Of a stretch of DNA of 64,000 bases, positions 41,342 to 51,155 are shown in pieces. Origin of the DNA: Clostridia bacterium (GTDB lineage Bacteria > Bacillota > Clostridia > UMGS1810); assembly GCA_017436905.1 (NCBI GenBank), contig JAFSCF010000011.1, positions 1-64,000 of the forward strand, read 5' to 3'. The translations under genes and the position numbers were made by a program. Within the stretch, counting starts at the first letter, position 1; every line of letters begins with the position of its first letter. A model generated the notes under the pieces. That model had not been told where the DNA came from and did not search any database. It saw only the letters and a program-made list of their open reading frames with translations.

Positions 41342-42910
41342 TCAGCAAACACTTTTTCTTGGAATCATTATTTTTTTAGGCTCTGTCAGCACTTCGGGGA
41401 AGTCACAACCGTTTGCGGCGCATATTGCCTCTGTTGTGGTGTGGTAGCGTTTAGATATATCCCACATTTTCTCGCCCTTGGCGGCAAAGTATATAACTAT
41501 CGCCGGCATTGCGCCTTTATTAACTGCGTTTTCTTCGTCTGCTTCTACATCTTTTATGTAAGTAACCTCTTTTTCTTCTATAATCTTGGTGTCAAAGTTT
41601 AGGCTGAAACGCACATCTGCCGATGTTGCCGACGCTGCCGAATACGAAATATCATCAGCATCGCACAGAACGCTTATCTGTGCGTTTTTGCCGCAGTCAG
41701 CAGATACCGAATATTCAAATGGTATTTCGCACTTGTGGCTCCACACGGGCGCATCTGTATTTGCAGAGGTATATTCTATATACGTATCTGCAACGCCTGA
41801 TATATTTGCCTTATTTGCTGAAATCTCTGCGCTTTCTACATACGGTTTTACAACCACATTATAAATTCTTGCTATAGACGGTGCATCGGCAGGTATGCTG
41901 ATATTTTCCTTTATAATGCTCTTATCGCTTGATGCGCATACCATCTGTGCCACCTTTGCCTTATCACGTGCAAGCGACACATTAAAATCGGGGCTGTATA
42001 AATCCTCAGTCACACTATCGGCACTTTGCTCATACACGCACGTGGCGGCATTTATACGTGCACGCACTTCTATCATAGACGCATCGCCGTCGCTGTCGGC
42101 AGCGGCGCTGTATTGCAGGTCAGTAAGTGTGTATTCCGACTCGCAAATATCATTTTCGTAAACATCGTCAATGCTAAGTACCTCTGTAAAAGGTATAGCG
42201 CCTTCCATACTCTGTAACTGTCCTGCTGTATCGGTGTATAGTGCACGTGTTTCTAAACTGCCTTTCGCAACAAGTTTGCCGTTTATAGACTTAATCTCTT
42301 TACTTGCAACACGCACATCTACTTTTAAAATATCTTCTATCATTTCGCTGCCGGTGGGTATGCTCATAACGTCGCTCAATTCAAATTCGTTTTCGGCATA
42401 GTCTTTAAGCGAAAACGAAACGATCTCCTGCAGTTTACACGGCAGTTCGCTCTCGCTTATTGCGTTGCTGACCGCCTGAAAATCGTCCGGACGGATAATG
42501 TTGCTTTCAAAATCCACCACGCTCTTAATATTGATTTTACGGCTGTTCACAGCAGAAAAGTCTACGCTTACAACGTCTGCCTTAATTCCTGCAAATGCTG
42601 CTTCCTGCGCACCCGACGCTTCTATCTGATGCGTAAACGGCACGCGTGTGCTTATAGACTTAACTCTTGGCGGTGCGTCCTTCTCGTCGCTTAGGTATAC
42701 AATAGAATAGTCTACATTACCGCTTAAAATAATGTAGTCCCTTTGGATATGCTTTTCGCATATCATAGGCAGTATCTCTGCCTGCAACACCGTTTTTACA
42801 TCAGGCTGTGTGTCGGGCACTATGATGTCGTTGTCCATAGTCGCCTGCGTACCCGTTGCGTTTAAGGTGCGGTGCGTTTTTATAATTTTCTTTTCCAGTT
42901 CCACGGACAT
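41342..42910 (-). CDS. SipL-like spore-coat morphogen (SPOCS/DUF3794 repeats plus LysM)
   Basis: The 522-residue protein has three DUF3794/SPOCS-type segments: the first near residues 20-150 with DNDIIVPDTQPDVKTVLQAE, the second near 170-300 and the third near 320-430. It ends with a LysM domain (GEKMWDISKRYHTTTEAIC near 475-520). This order matches SipL, which binds SpoIVA on the forespore in clostridia. The start is ATG 42910 with AGGAGG before it. It suggests a spore-forming ancestry; related proteins also occur in non-sporulating lineages, so function is inference. Confidence 0.83.
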   Translation of the reverse strand: MSVELEKKIIKTHRTLNATGTQATMDNDIIVPDTQPDVKTVLQAEILPMICEKHIQRDYIILSGNVDYSIVYLSDEKDAPPRVKSISTRVPFTHQIEASGAQEAAFAGIKADVVSVDFSAVNSRKINIKSVVDFESNIIRPDDFQAVSNAISESELPCKLQEIVSFSLKDYAENEFELSDVMSIPTGSEMIEDILKVDVRVASKEIKSINGKLVAKGSLETRALYTDTAGQLQSMEGAIPFTEVLSIDDVYENDICESEYTLTDLQYSAAADSDGDASMIEVRARINAATCVYEQSADSVTEDLYSPDFNVSLARDKAKVAQMVCASSDKSIIKENISIPADAPSIARIYNVVVKPYVESAEISANKANISGVADTYIEYTSANTDAPVWSHKCEIPFEYSVSADCGKNAQISVLCDADDISYSAASATSADVRFSLNFDTKIIEEKEVTYIKDVEADEENAVNKGAMPAIVIYFAAKGEKMWDISKRYHTTTEAICAANGCDFPEVLTEPKKIMIPRKSVC

Positions 42911-43059
42911 GGTAATCCTCCTTTTTATGATAAATTGTATAAATACAGTTTGATACAAAATGTATATGAAAAAAATTCCTGTTTTATAACAAAAAATGTG
43001 TACAATCTTGCTGAGTTGGTGTATAATAATGGTAACTATTCTTTTACGGGGTGATACTG

Positions 43060-44220
43060 ATGCTTGAAAAACTTAAAGCATTAAAAACAAAAAATACCGC
43101 CTCATTCCTGCTTACTGTAGTGGCGGTGATATTTGCATATAAAATTATTATGAACATTGAAGAGGTTGCCATTGCGCTTAAAGGTGTGCTGTCAACTCTT
43201 AAAGGGTTGCTTATGCCGTTTATAGTCGGGGGACTTCTTGCGTACCTTTTAAACCCAGCCGTAACCTTTTTCGAAAAAAAGGTATTCGGCAAAATCAAAA
43301 AACTCAAAATGGGCAAAACTACTTTAAGCCTGATCGTAGTATATGCCATTGCGGCGGCTGTGCTTGTGCTGATACTTAATATGCTGATACCTCTGCTGGT
43401 TAAAAGTGTTGCCGACATTATAAGCCATATGCCCGACTATTTTAACAGGTTGATGGAACTGCGCAACGGCGAGTGGAACCATTCTGTTGTAGGCAAACTG
43501 GTTTTCAATGCCATTGCGGCGGCTGAAAAGGAACTCTCGGCATTTTTCAGCAATTACAAGTTCACCTCGTTAAATCCCGCTATTACTGAAATCGTTGGCG
43601 GTGTGGTAAGTGCAACCGGCACTATACTCGACCTTATTTTCGGCGTTATAATATCTGTGTATTTTATATTGGAAAAGAACAATCTGCTTTCGGGCGTTAA
43701 GCGTATAACACGTGCATTTTTAAAACCCGAAAATTCCGACAAACTTGGCGGCTACGCTATGGAAGCACACGGAATATTCTCACGCTTTATTGTTGGTAAG
43801 ACTATAGACTCGCTTATTATCGGCGTTATCTGCTTTGTCGGATTAAAGATGCTGCGTGTAGACAACAGTGCGCTCTACAGCGTTATCGTGGGCGTTACGA
43901 ATATGATTCCCTATTTCGGCCCGTTTATCGGCGCTATCCCTGTTGTACTGCTGGTGCTTTTTGAATCGCCGTTGCAGGCAGTTTGGGTAGGACTTTTCAT
44001 ATTCGCTCTGCAGCAGTTCGACGGAATGATTTTAGGACCTAAAATCCTTGGTGATTCTATTGATTTAAGCCCGTTCTGGATTATATTTGCCATCCTTATA
44101 GGTGGCGGATTATTTGGTGTTGTAGGTATGTTTTTGGGCGCGCCTGCGCTGGCGGTTATACTGCTTGCGATTAACAGGTTTTTAGACAGACGCATAAAAG
44201 AAAAAGAAGAACAAGAATAA
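43060..44220 (+). CDS. AI-2E family permease
   Basis: The 386-residue membrane protein has about eight helices: one or two near the N-terminus (NTASFLLTVVAVIFAYKII), GLLMPFIVGGLLAYLLNP near 45, then a soluble central part, and four to five helices in the C-terminal half with the conserved GVTNMIPYFGPFIGAIP near 275 and GPKILGDSIDLSPFWIIFAILIGG written in two parts: GPKILGDSIDL, then SPFWIIFA. The family (PF01594) includes YtvI and YhhQ-like exporters; the substrate is unknown. ATG 43060 has GGGGTGAT upstream. The gene diverges from the SipL-like gene. Confidence 0.87.
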   Translation: MLEKLKALKTKNTASFLLTVVAVIFAYKIIMNIEEVAIALKGVLSTLKGLLMPFIVGGLLAYLLNPAVTFFEKKVFGKIKKLKMGKTTLSLIVVYAIAAAVLVLILNMLIPLLVKSVADIISHMPDYFNRLMELRNGEWNHSVVGKLVFNAIAAAEKELSAFFSNYKFTSLNPAITEIVGGVVSATGTILDLIFGVIISVYFILEKNNLLSGVKRITRAFLKPENSDKLGGYAMEAHGIFSRFIVGKTIDSLIIGVICFVGLKMLRVDNSALYSVIVGVTNMIPYFGPFIGAIPVVLLVLFESPLQAVWVGLFIFALQQFDGMILGPKILGDSIDLSPFWIIFAILIGGGLFGVVGMFLGAPALAVILLAINRFLDRRIKEKEEQE

Positions 44221-44226
44221 TAAAGC

Positions 44227-44288
44227 GGGACGATGTGGGCATCGTCCCCTACAAAAAAGGCAGAAACAAAAATTGTTTCTGCCTTTTA
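44227..44288. terminator. Short GGGACG repeat plus bidirectional terminator
   Basis: GGGACGAT/ATCGTCCC (44227-44248) followed by CTACA matches the repeat at 23568. It runs into AAGGCAGAAACAA/TTGTTTCTGCCTT (44253-44288), flanked by A and T runs, which serves the permease gene and rnj. Confidence 0.83.
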
Positions 44289-44296
44289 AATATTTT

Positions 44297-45961
44297 TTAC
44301 ACGTCCATTATAATCGGTATTATCATCGGGCTGCGTTTTGTTTCTTCAAACAGGCACTCCGATATTTTATTTTTAAGATTATTTTTAATAGTAGCCCAGT
44401 CGTAGATTTTATTCTTTTTACATATTTCCATACAGTTTACTACCACCGAACGCAAATTATCCATCAAATCGCCCGACTCACGCACATATACAAATCCTCT
44501 TGAGATTATCTCAGGCTGACCTACAAGCGAGTGCGTTTCTTGTGAAATTGACACAACCACGATTATCACACCGTCTTCGGATAGACGTTTTCTGTCACGC
44601 AGAACGATATTTCCTACATCGCCCACACCAAGGCCGTCTACAAGCGTTATGCCAGAAGGCACTGCACCCGATATTCTTGCACTGTCACGTGTAAGTTCAA
44701 GTACTTTGCCGTTTTCCATAATGAAAATGTTCTTTTTATCAATACCCAAATACGTAGCAAGGTTTGCGTGTGTTTTTAAAAAACTGTACTCGCCGTGCAC
44801 GGGGATGAAATACTTGGGTTTGGTAAGCGCAAGCATAATTTTAAGTTCTTCCTGGCAAGCATGGCCCGAAACGTGCAGTTCGGCACTTCTGTCGTGGATA
44901 ACATCTGCGCCTTTTTTCATAAGTTCGTTTACTACGTTGGCAACCAGTTTTTCGTTACCCGGTATAGGGTTTGCCGAAATTATAACCAAATCTCCCGCTA
45001 CAATCTCTACCTTTTTATGGTCGGAGTACGCCATGCGGTACAGCGCACTCATTGTTTCGCCCTGACTACCCGTTGTTATAATAACTATCTGGCTTGGGCG
45101 GTATTTTTTAACATCGTCTATATCTATCAGGATATTATCCGGGATTGTCATATACCCTAAGTTTATTGCCGTTTCAAGCACGTTCAGCATACTCCTGCCC
45201 GAAAGTGCCACCTTGCGGTTTGTTTTATGCGCCGCCGTTATAATCTGTTGCACCCTATGTATGTTGGATGCAAATGTTGCTACGATTATGCGCTGTTTGG
45301 TGGATTTGAAAACGTCGTCAAGTTTTATGCCTACCGAACGCTCTGACATTGTAAATCCGGGGCGCTCTGCATTGGTGGAATCGCTCATGAGTGCCAGTAC
45401 GCCTTTTTTGCCAAGTTGACCAAGACGTGTTAAGTCTATCATCTCGCCCGCTATGGGGGTAGAGTCTATTTTAAAGTCGCCTGTATGCACTATTGTTCCC
45501 ACAGGGGTTGTGATGGCAACTGCAACTGCGTCTGCAATAGAGTGGTTAGAGCGTATAAATTCAACATTAAATCCGCCCACTTTGAAAATATCGCCCGGTA
45601 TTTTGCGGATAAGTTGTGTAGTAGACAGCAAGCCGTGCTCTTTTAATTTATTCTGTACCAGACCGAGTGTGAGGTTTGTGCCGTAGATTGGCACATTTAT
45701 CATTTTTAAAAAGAACGGTATAGCTCCTATATGGTCCTCGTGACCGTGTGTGAGCACTATGCCCTTTACCTTGTGATGGTTCTTCACCAAATACGTGAAG
45801 TCGGGAATTACAAGGTCTATTCCCAGCATCTCCTCATCGGGGAAAGCCATTCCGCAGTCAATAAGCAAAATTTCGTTACCGTACTCTATAACAGTAAGGT
45901 TTTTGCCAACCTCGTTTAAGCCGCCCAGAGGAATTATTTTAAGTTTTGATGTTTTTGCCAC
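44297..45961 (-). CDS. rnj: Ribonuclease J
   Basis: RNase J is a 5'-3' exo- and endoribonuclease central to mRNA decay in Firmicutes. The metallo-beta-lactamase motif is LTHGHEDHIGAIPFFLK near residue 70, with HTGDFKID near 155, a beta-CASP domain (MSDSTNAERPG near 190, ITTGSQGETMSALYRMA near 300) and HVSGHACQEEL near 365. The 554 residues are normal. The start is GTG 45961 with AGGAGG 6 bases upstream. A structured leader lies before it. Confidence 0.95.
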   Translation of the reverse strand: MAKTSKLKIIPLGGLNEVGKNLTVIEYGNEILLIDCGMAFPDEEMLGIDLVIPDFTYLVKNHHKVKGIVLTHGHEDHIGAIPFFLKMINVPIYGTNLTLGLVQNKLKEHGLLSTTQLIRKIPGDIFKVGGFNVEFIRSNHSIADAVAVAITTPVGTIVHTGDFKIDSTPIAGEMIDLTRLGQLGKKGVLALMSDSTNAERPGFTMSERSVGIKLDDVFKSTKQRIIVATFASNIHRVQQIITAAHKTNRKVALSGRSMLNVLETAINLGYMTIPDNILIDIDDVKKYRPSQIVIITTGSQGETMSALYRMAYSDHKKVEIVAGDLVIISANPIPGNEKLVANVVNELMKKGADVIHDRSAELHVSGHACQEELKIMLALTKPKYFIPVHGEYSFLKTHANLATYLGIDKKNIFIMENGKVLELTRDSARISGAVPSGITLVDGLGVGDVGNIVLRDRKRLSEDGVIIVVVSISQETHSLVGQPEIISRGFVYVRESGDLMDNLRSVVVNCMEICKKNKIYDWATIKNNLKNKISECLFEETKRSPMIIPIIMDV

Positions 45962-45978
45962 AATAATCCTCCTTGTAG

Positions 45979-46300
45979 TTAAGTTTTATTCTCTCTTGCA
46001 AGGTGTGTAAAAGAGTGTTGCGTTCTTATGCATTTGTGTCGGAGTTTGCCTAAACATCTCAAGCAAACGAAGACACAAATGTATTTATATCTGACAAAAA
46101 TTTTCATAATGGATATTTGTATATAATTCAACTGACGATATTCAGGTTTAATTATACACAAATATCCTGTGATGTAATATACACTACAACTTTATTTACC
46201 TTGCTTTTTAATTATTTCCAAAAATATGTAATCAAATACATATAAAAGAGTCATTATTTATAAAGGGGCATAAAAACCCCTTGGTTTTAAAGTTTGGTTT
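45979..46300. other. Intergenic region with two large hairpins (rnj leader)
   Basis: The 46030-46083 segment forms CATTTGTGTC...GACACAAATG with an inner GTTTGC/GCAAAC. The 46112-46168 segment is a near-perfect 22-bp inverted repeat (GGATATTTGT.../...ACAAATATCC, two mismatches) with loop CTGACGATATTCAG. No coding frame or clear consensus promoter is visible. Both hairpins would be in the rnj leader if transcription starts upstream of them. Confidence 0.6.
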
Positions 46301-47179
46301 TTAATTATTTTCGCGTGCGTAATAGAAGAGGTACTGCTGCGCAATACCGCTGTTTGTGCCAAACTTCTCTTTGGCAAACGCACTTATCTGCTTTAAAGAC
46401 GCACCCTCGCCAAGGTAGAGTTCACGCACAATTCTCTGCACCCATACGTCCACGGGGAAAGCATCTCCCTTTTGCAGAGAAAAAAGCATTGTGCAGTCTG
46501 CCACCTTTGGTCCTACGCCTTTTATCTTCATAAGTTCAGCCTTTGCCGTATCTGTGGGCAAAGCACTGAGTTTTTCTAAGTTAATCTCGCCTGAGGCAAC
46601 TTTCCTCGAAGCGTCTATTATATACGATGTACGGTATCCTGCGTTAATAGGTGCAAGGTCATCTTCTGTAAGGCTTGCAAGTGTTTCGCAATCGGGAAAA
46701 GTATAATAATCTTTTCCGCCGAACGAAATCTTTTCGCCGAACAGTTCGCACATTTTTTTAATTATCTTTTTAATCCTCGGAATCTGGTTTTGTGTGGATA
46801 TCACAAAAGATATCAGGCACTCGAACGGTTCCTGATTTAAAAGCCTTATCCCCCAGCCGAAATCCATTGCACGTCTAAGGTGGTCGTCACTCGACAACTC
46901 TGCCTTAATAGTGCCGTAGTCTGTGTTCAGGTCGAGATACCTGCACCAGAAATTTAAAAAATCATCTTCACTGCAGTTTGAAAGGCATAATTTGCCGTCC
47001 TCTGCTTTAATATTTATAATCTTACCCTGCGCAATTCCTGTAAAACTGCCGTCCTCCTCCTGCTCCCAACGGAAGCACTGACCGCACAGAAAAGTGTGCA
47101 CGGGGTCAAAATGTTCAAGATTTGAAATTGTAACGGTGGCTGCGGCGCTGTCGTATTCATAACTATATCCGTAACCCAT
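46301..47179 (-). CDS. OGG1-type 8-oxoguanine DNA glycosylase/AP lyase
   Basis: The 292-residue protein has an N-terminal OGG_N-like domain (LCGQCFRWEQEEDGSFTGIAQGK written in parts: FLCGQCFRWEQ near residue 30) and a HhH-GPD domain: ISFVISTQNQIPRI near 122 and MKIKGVGPKVADC near 228 with the catalytic Lys, followed by FPVDVWVQRIV with the catalytic Asp. It removes 8-oxoG and nicks the strand. No C-terminal iron-sulphur cluster cysteines are present. ATG 47179 has GGTGA 5 bases upstream; longer frames run into the flippase gene. Confidence 0.92.
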   Translation of the reverse strand: MGYGYSYEYDSAAATVTISNLEHFDPVHTFLCGQCFRWEQEEDGSFTGIAQGKIINIKAEDGKLCLSNCSEDDFLNFWCRYLDLNTDYGTIKAELSSDDHLRRAMDFGWGIRLLNQEPFECLISFVISTQNQIPRIKKIIKKMCELFGEKISFGGKDYYTFPDCETLASLTEDDLAPINAGYRTSYIIDASRKVASGEINLEKLSALPTDTAKAELMKIKGVGPKVADCTMLFSLQKGDAFPVDVWVQRIVRELYLGEGASLKQISAFAKEKFGTNSGIAQQYLFYYARENN

Positions 47180-47231
47180 AAAAATCACCAATATATAGTA
47201 TATCATACATTTTTGGCGTGCACAAGTGTTT

Positions 47232-48509
47232 TCACAAAATTTTCTTGAGGCGTTTAAATGAAAGAGCAAGGTTTAAAAGTTCGCTTCCGTAGAGAACGGC
47301 GATATAGCCGTATATGCCAGTATGCGGCAACAGTAAATAAATTATCGGCACACGCAGAGCAGAGTCAATTATATTAATTTTAAGCGAATAGACCTGCTGA
47401 TTAAGTCCTTTTAAAAGTCCGTCTGTAACAGAGTCTATATACATCGGTACTGTAAGCAACGCAAGTGCGGTTATGTAGTTGCCTGCCTGAACGTCGCCGT
47501 ATAGTGCAATGGCAAGTTTTCTGCCGAATATTATAAGCACAACCGCTATGATTGATGCAAACACAAATGTGTATTTAAGTGATGCGGTCGCCGCACGGCG
47601 AACACTGTTTTTGTTTTCTTTTGCTTTCCTTGCGGATATTTCAGGAACAAGCAAAGACGTAAAAGACTGTAGAAACACATACGGAAAAGTTATAATCGGC
47701 ATCGCCATAGCCTTAACCGTGCCATAACGTGCAAGTGCGTTTGTAGTGCCTGATTTTGTAAGTGCTGATGGAATAAGCAGATTTTCCGCTGCAACGAGTC
47801 CCGAACGCAGGTACGAGCCTGCTGCCACCGGCATAGATATGCCAAGAACAGAGCGAAGTCCGTGTTTGCTTTGTATGTATGAGTTGTGTCGCCGTGTTGA
47901 GATTGCATACATAGCAATATCGCACACACACGCCGTAACTGCAGAAAGTGCAAGCCCCACAGCCGATATAAAAACGCCCGTCTGCTGTGTGCCGAGCACT
48001 TTCATAAGTGCAAGCATTATAAACATATACGAAAACTCTTCTGCTATACGACTTACAGTTATGCACGAAACTTTTTGTATCCCCGTAAAATACCCACGCA
48101 AAACGCCCGATACCGATATAAACGGCAATGCAAGAGAAAGGATTTTAAGAGGCAGAGATGTGCGTGGTTCATCAAGCATATGCACAGAGATTTTATCTGC
48201 AAAAGCAAACACAAACATGCACGAGGCAAACCCGAATACAAGGCTTATAGCAAGGCATTTTTTAACTATTTTTCCCGATGCTCTGCGGCTTGCAGATTCG
48301 GAAACCAGCCTTGTTGCCGCCAACGGCACGCCCGACATTGCCACGGTTAAAGCAAACGAGTAAACCGACATCACCAGATGAAAAAGCCCCATCTGTGCTG
48401 CACCGAATTTGCCCGATACGTATACGGAAAAACCCATTGACATGGATTGTATTACAAGCATAGATAATGTAAGCGACATTACCCCTGTCACGAATTCTTT
48501 TCTTTTCAT
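47232..48509 (-). CDS. SpoVB/MATE-like polysaccharide flippase
   Basis: The 425-residue protein has about 12 membrane helices and the MOP-superfamily start FVTGVMSLTLSMLVIQSMS, with GAAQMGLFHLVMSVYSFALT near residue 36, LRGYFTGIQKV near 137 and LLIPSALTKSG near 245. Members of this group flip lipid-linked cell-wall or cortex precursors; SpoVB is needed for spore cortex. It is shorter than typical SpoVB (about 500 residues), so a paralogue role in envelope building is possible. Confidence 0.82.
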   Translation of the reverse strand: MKRKEFVTGVMSLTLSMLVIQSMSMGFSVYVSGKFGAAQMGLFHLVMSVYSFALTVAMSGVPLAATRLVSESASRRASGKIVKKCLAISLVFGFASCMFVFAFADKISVHMLDEPRTSLPLKILSLALPFISVSGVLRGYFTGIQKVSCITVSRIAEEFSYMFIMLALMKVLGTQQTGVFISAVGLALSAVTACVCDIAMYAISTRRHNSYIQSKHGLRSVLGISMPVAAGSYLRSGLVAAENLLIPSALTKSGTTNALARYGTVKAMAMPIITFPYVFLQSFTSLLVPEISARKAKENKNSVRRAATASLKYTFVFASIIAVVLIIFGRKLAIALYGDVQAGNYITALALLTVPMYIDSVTDGLLKGLNQQVYSLKINIIDSALRVPIIYLLLPHTGIYGYIAVLYGSELLNLALSFKRLKKIL

Positions 48510-48559
48510 TCTTCACGTTCCTTATATTTATAAAGCAAATAAAGTCAGACGTCTTCAAA

Positions 48560-48616
48560 CAAGCAATGATATTTTTACACCTGAGTATATTTATGTGTAA
48601 AAATATCATTGGCTTG
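48560..48616. repeat. Conserved-loop hairpin, copy 2
   Basis: CAAGCAATGATATTTTTACAC (stem arm, 48560-48580) pairs with 48595-48616 with one bulge. The loop CTGAGTATATTTAT is identical to that at 7767-7780. One stem pair has changed from C-G to A-T with pairing kept. From here to the promoter at 48755 I see nothing else. Confidence 0.8.
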
Positions 48617-48754
48617 TCAGTCTGTACAGTTTTATTGCACATTAATCTTAAAATAAGTATATGAACAACTACTGAAATAAAGAATAAGTAATGTAAAACA
48701 GCAATGTATAAATCGTGAATTATGTTACAATATGCCGAAGAAACGAATTTTCGC

Positions 48755-48783
48755 TTGACAAAACGCACATATAACTATATAAT
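48755..48783 (+). promoter_or_regulatory. Promoter of the rsmD-coaD operon
   Basis: TTGACA (48755-48760) and TATAAT (48778-48783) with a 17-bp spacer. Confidence 0.87.
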
Positions 48784-48817
48784 AAAATCAGTATTATCAT
48801 AGGAGTGGTATGGTTAA

Positions 48818-49363
48818 TTGAGAATTATATCAGGCAGAGCAAGAGGAACAAATCTTTTCGCTCCTGAGGGGCTCGACACCCGCCCCACGCTCGACAGAGT
48901 GCGTGAGGCGATATTCAGTATGATATTTACCCGTACAGACGGTGCACGTGTGCTTGACCTTTTTGCTGGCAGCGGCGCTATGGGGTTAGAGGCGCTCAGC
49001 CGTGGTGCTGTGGCTGCAGATTTTGTGGATATTTCGCCAAAAGCCTGCGAGTGTGTGCGCAAAAATCTTGAAAAAACACGTCTTGAAAGTGCTAAGGTTT
49101 CAAATACTGATTTTAAGACTTTTTTAAGTAACTGTAACGGGTGTTATGACATCATATTTTTAGACCCGCCCTATGAAGCCGGATATTACAGCACTGCGCT
49201 GGATATTATAAAAGAACGCTCATTGCTTGGTGACGACGGAATTATTGTATTGGAGTGTTCTGAACCAGACGGGTTTGACTGCCGTGGATTTGAGGTTTAC
49301 CGTCAGCGCAAGTACGGCAAGGCGGCTGTGTATCTTTTGCAGACAAAGGAGAAAACTCTATGA
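48818..49363 (+). CDS. rsmD: 16S rRNA (guanine(966)-N2)-methyltransferase
   Basis: RsmD methylates G966 in 16S rRNA. The 181-residue protein starts with [13 protein letters not shown] (TTG start), [14 protein letters not shown] near 24, the SAM motif [20 protein letters not shown] near 44, and the catalytic DPPYEAGYY near 117. The start codon is TTG 48818; AGGAG lies 12 bases upstream. It overlaps coaD by 4 bases. Confidence 0.94.
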   Translation: MRIISGRARGTNLFAPEGLDTRPTLDRVREAIFSMIFTRTDGARVLDLFAGSGAMGLEALSRGAVAADFVDISPKACECVRKNLEKTRLESAKVSNTDFKTFLSNCNGCYDIIFLDPPYEAGYYSTALDIIKERSLLGDDGIIVLECSEPDGFDCRGFEVYRQRKYGKAAVYLLQTKEKTL

Positions 49364-49854
49364 AAAACATCGCTGTGTATCCCGGTTCGTTTGATCCGGT
49401 TACAAACGGACATCTTGATATTATTAAAAGAGCAAGCAGAGTTTTTGAAAAAGTTTATGTTGCAATACTTGTAAACAGTGCAAAATCACCTATGTTTACA
49501 GAAGAAGAACGTGCTGATATGATAAGGCGCTCCGTTGCAGCAATGGGGCTTAAAAATGTGGAAGTGCACATTTTCAGCGGACTTTTGGTGGACTTTATAT
49601 CACAAAAAGGTGCTAATGTTATTGTAAAAGGTTTGCGTGCCGTGTCGGATTTTGAGTACGAATTCCAGATGGCGCTGATGAACCATAAGTTGCTGCGTGA
49701 GGTTGAAACGATGTTTATGATGACCAGCAACAAATATTCATATCTCAGTTCCAGCATTGTTAAAGAGGTTGCCAAGTACGGCGGCAATTTAAGCGGTCTG
49801 GTGCCTGACGATTTGATAGATGAAATTACCAAACGTGCTATGCAGAAAAAATAA
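49360..49854 (+). CDS. coaD: Phosphopantetheine adenylyltransferase
   Basis: CoaD makes dephospho-CoA. The 164-residue protein has [16 protein letters not shown] near residue 5 with the T/HxGH motif, [20 protein letters not shown] near 86 and [16 protein letters not shown] near 126. The 4-base overlap with rsmD is the standard arrangement. Confidence 0.95.
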   Translation: MKNIAVYPGSFDPVTNGHLDIIKRASRVFEKVYVAILVNSAKSPMFTEEERADMIRRSVAAMGLKNVEVHIFSGLLVDFISQKGANVIVKGLRAVSDFEYEFQMALMNHKLLREVETMFMMTSNKYSYLSSSIVKEVAKYGGNLSGLVPDDLIDEITKRAMQKK

Positions 49855-49885
49855 ATATACCACTTTTGAAAGGATTGGTGAACAA

Positions 49886-50380
49886 ATGGAAAGAGGTACC
49901 GATATAATCGAATTATTGAGCGAACTGGAGGATATTATAGACAACGGCTTTGAATTCCCCATTATTCACAAAACATTTGTGAACAAAGAAGAAATAATGG
50001 AGATTATCAGAGATATAAGTTTACATATCCCCGAGGAAGTTCGTGTGGCAAAAACAGTTGCCGAGGACAGACAGAGAATTTTAAGTGACGCTCAGCAGAA
50101 GGCTGACCTCATCATCAAAGGCGCTGAGGAGAAAATCGTTTCTTTAATTGACGAGCACGAGATTACAAAACGTGCCAATGCTAAAGCAAACGAGATTATC
50201 GCCGCTGCTCAGGCAAACAGCCGTGAAATAAGACTCGGCACTTTGCAGTTTGCAGATGATGTGCTTAAAAAAGCAGAACTCGGTCTGCGTGATGTAAACG
50301 CACAGTCAAGCGCAAGCCTTACAAAACTTACCGATACACTTCGCAACAGCAGGGCGGAACTTCAAAATGGCAAACGCTGA
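49886..50380 (+). CDS. Coiled-coil ATPase-stalk-like protein
   Basis: The 164-residue protein begins MERGTDIIELLSELEDIID (split here as MERGTDIIELL and SELEDIID), then VNKEEIMEIIRDISLHIPEEV, and a long charged helix with RILSDAQQKADLIIKGAEEK and ANAKANEIIAAAQANSRE, patterns like the b/E/H stalk subunits of rotary ATPases. I know such genes directly behind coaD in Clostridia, annotated only as ATPase; the function is unknown. ATG 49886 has AAAGGA upstream. It overlaps proB by 14 bases. Confidence 0.78.
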   Translation: MERGTDIIELLSELEDIIDNGFEFPIIHKTFVNKEEIMEIIRDISLHIPEEVRVAKTVAEDRQRILSDAQQKADLIIKGAEEKIVSLIDEHEITKRANAKANEIIAAAQANSREIRLGTLQFADDVLKKAELGLRDVNAQSSASLTKLTDTLRNSRAELQNGKR

Positions 50381-51155
50381 TAAAATTAAAAGAGCAGTTA
50401 TAAAAGTAGGTACGTCTACCCTCACTTACGAGGGTGGCCGCCTTAATATACGCCGAATTGAAAAACTGGTTAAAACTATTGCCGATATCCGCAACAGCGG
50501 TATAGAGGTGGTACTGGTTTCTTCAGGTGCTATAGGTGTTGGTATGGGTAAGGCAGGCATTGCCAAACGTCCCGACTGCACCAGAGAAAAACAGGCACTT
50601 GCGGCGATTGGTCAGTGTGAACTTATGAATTTTTACAGTACAATCTTTGAAAATTACTCTCACACAGTTGCGCAGATACTTTTAACCCGTGACGTTACAG
50701 ATAAAGAGCAGATGCGCACCAATGCAAAAAACACGTTTGAGATGCTGTTTTCTTTAAACGCAATCCCGATTGTAAACGAAAATGATACCATCTCTACCGA
50801 GCAGATTGAGTTTGGCGATAACGACACACTCTCTGCCATAGTTGCAGAACTTGTGGGGGCTGATTTGCTTGTATTGCTCTCTGATATAGATGGTCTGTAT
50901 GATAAAGACCCGCACAAATTTGATGACGCACGCATAATTGACGAGGTTGCGGAGATTACGGACGACATACATGCACTTGCAGGCGGTACGGGAACATCCC
51001 GTGGTACTGGCGGTATGGTAACCAAGATTGCCGCTGCCGAAACTGCCACAAACGCAGGTGTTGATATGATTATCACCAACGGTGCAGACCCCGACATTCT
51101 CTACGATATATTCGACGGTAAAAAAGTAGGAACTTTATTCAGGAAGAAGATATGA
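50367..51155 (+). CDS. proB: Glutamate 5-kinase
   Basis: ProB makes glutamyl-5-phosphate, the first step to proline. The 262-residue protein has VIKVGTSTLTYEGG near residue 12, LVSSGAIGVGMGK near 50, PIVNENDTISTEQIEFGDND near 133 (as PIVNENDT, then FGDND) and GTGGMVTKIAAAETATNAG near 214. It lacks the C-terminal PUA domain, which is common in short ProB forms. proA is not next to it. Its end overlaps trmR by 4 bases. Confidence 0.94.
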   Translation: MANADKIKRAVIKVGTSTLTYEGGRLNIRRIEKLVKTIADIRNSGIEVVLVSSGAIGVGMGKAGIAKRPDCTREKQALAAIGQCELMNFYSTIFENYSHTVAQILLTRDVTDKEQMRTNAKNTFEMLFSLNAIPIVNENDTISTEQIEFGDNDTLSAIVAELVGADLLVLLSDIDGLYDKDPHKFDDARIIDEVAEITDDIHALAGGTGTSRGTGGMVTKIAAAETATNAGVDMIITNGADPDILYDIFDGKKVGTLFRKKI

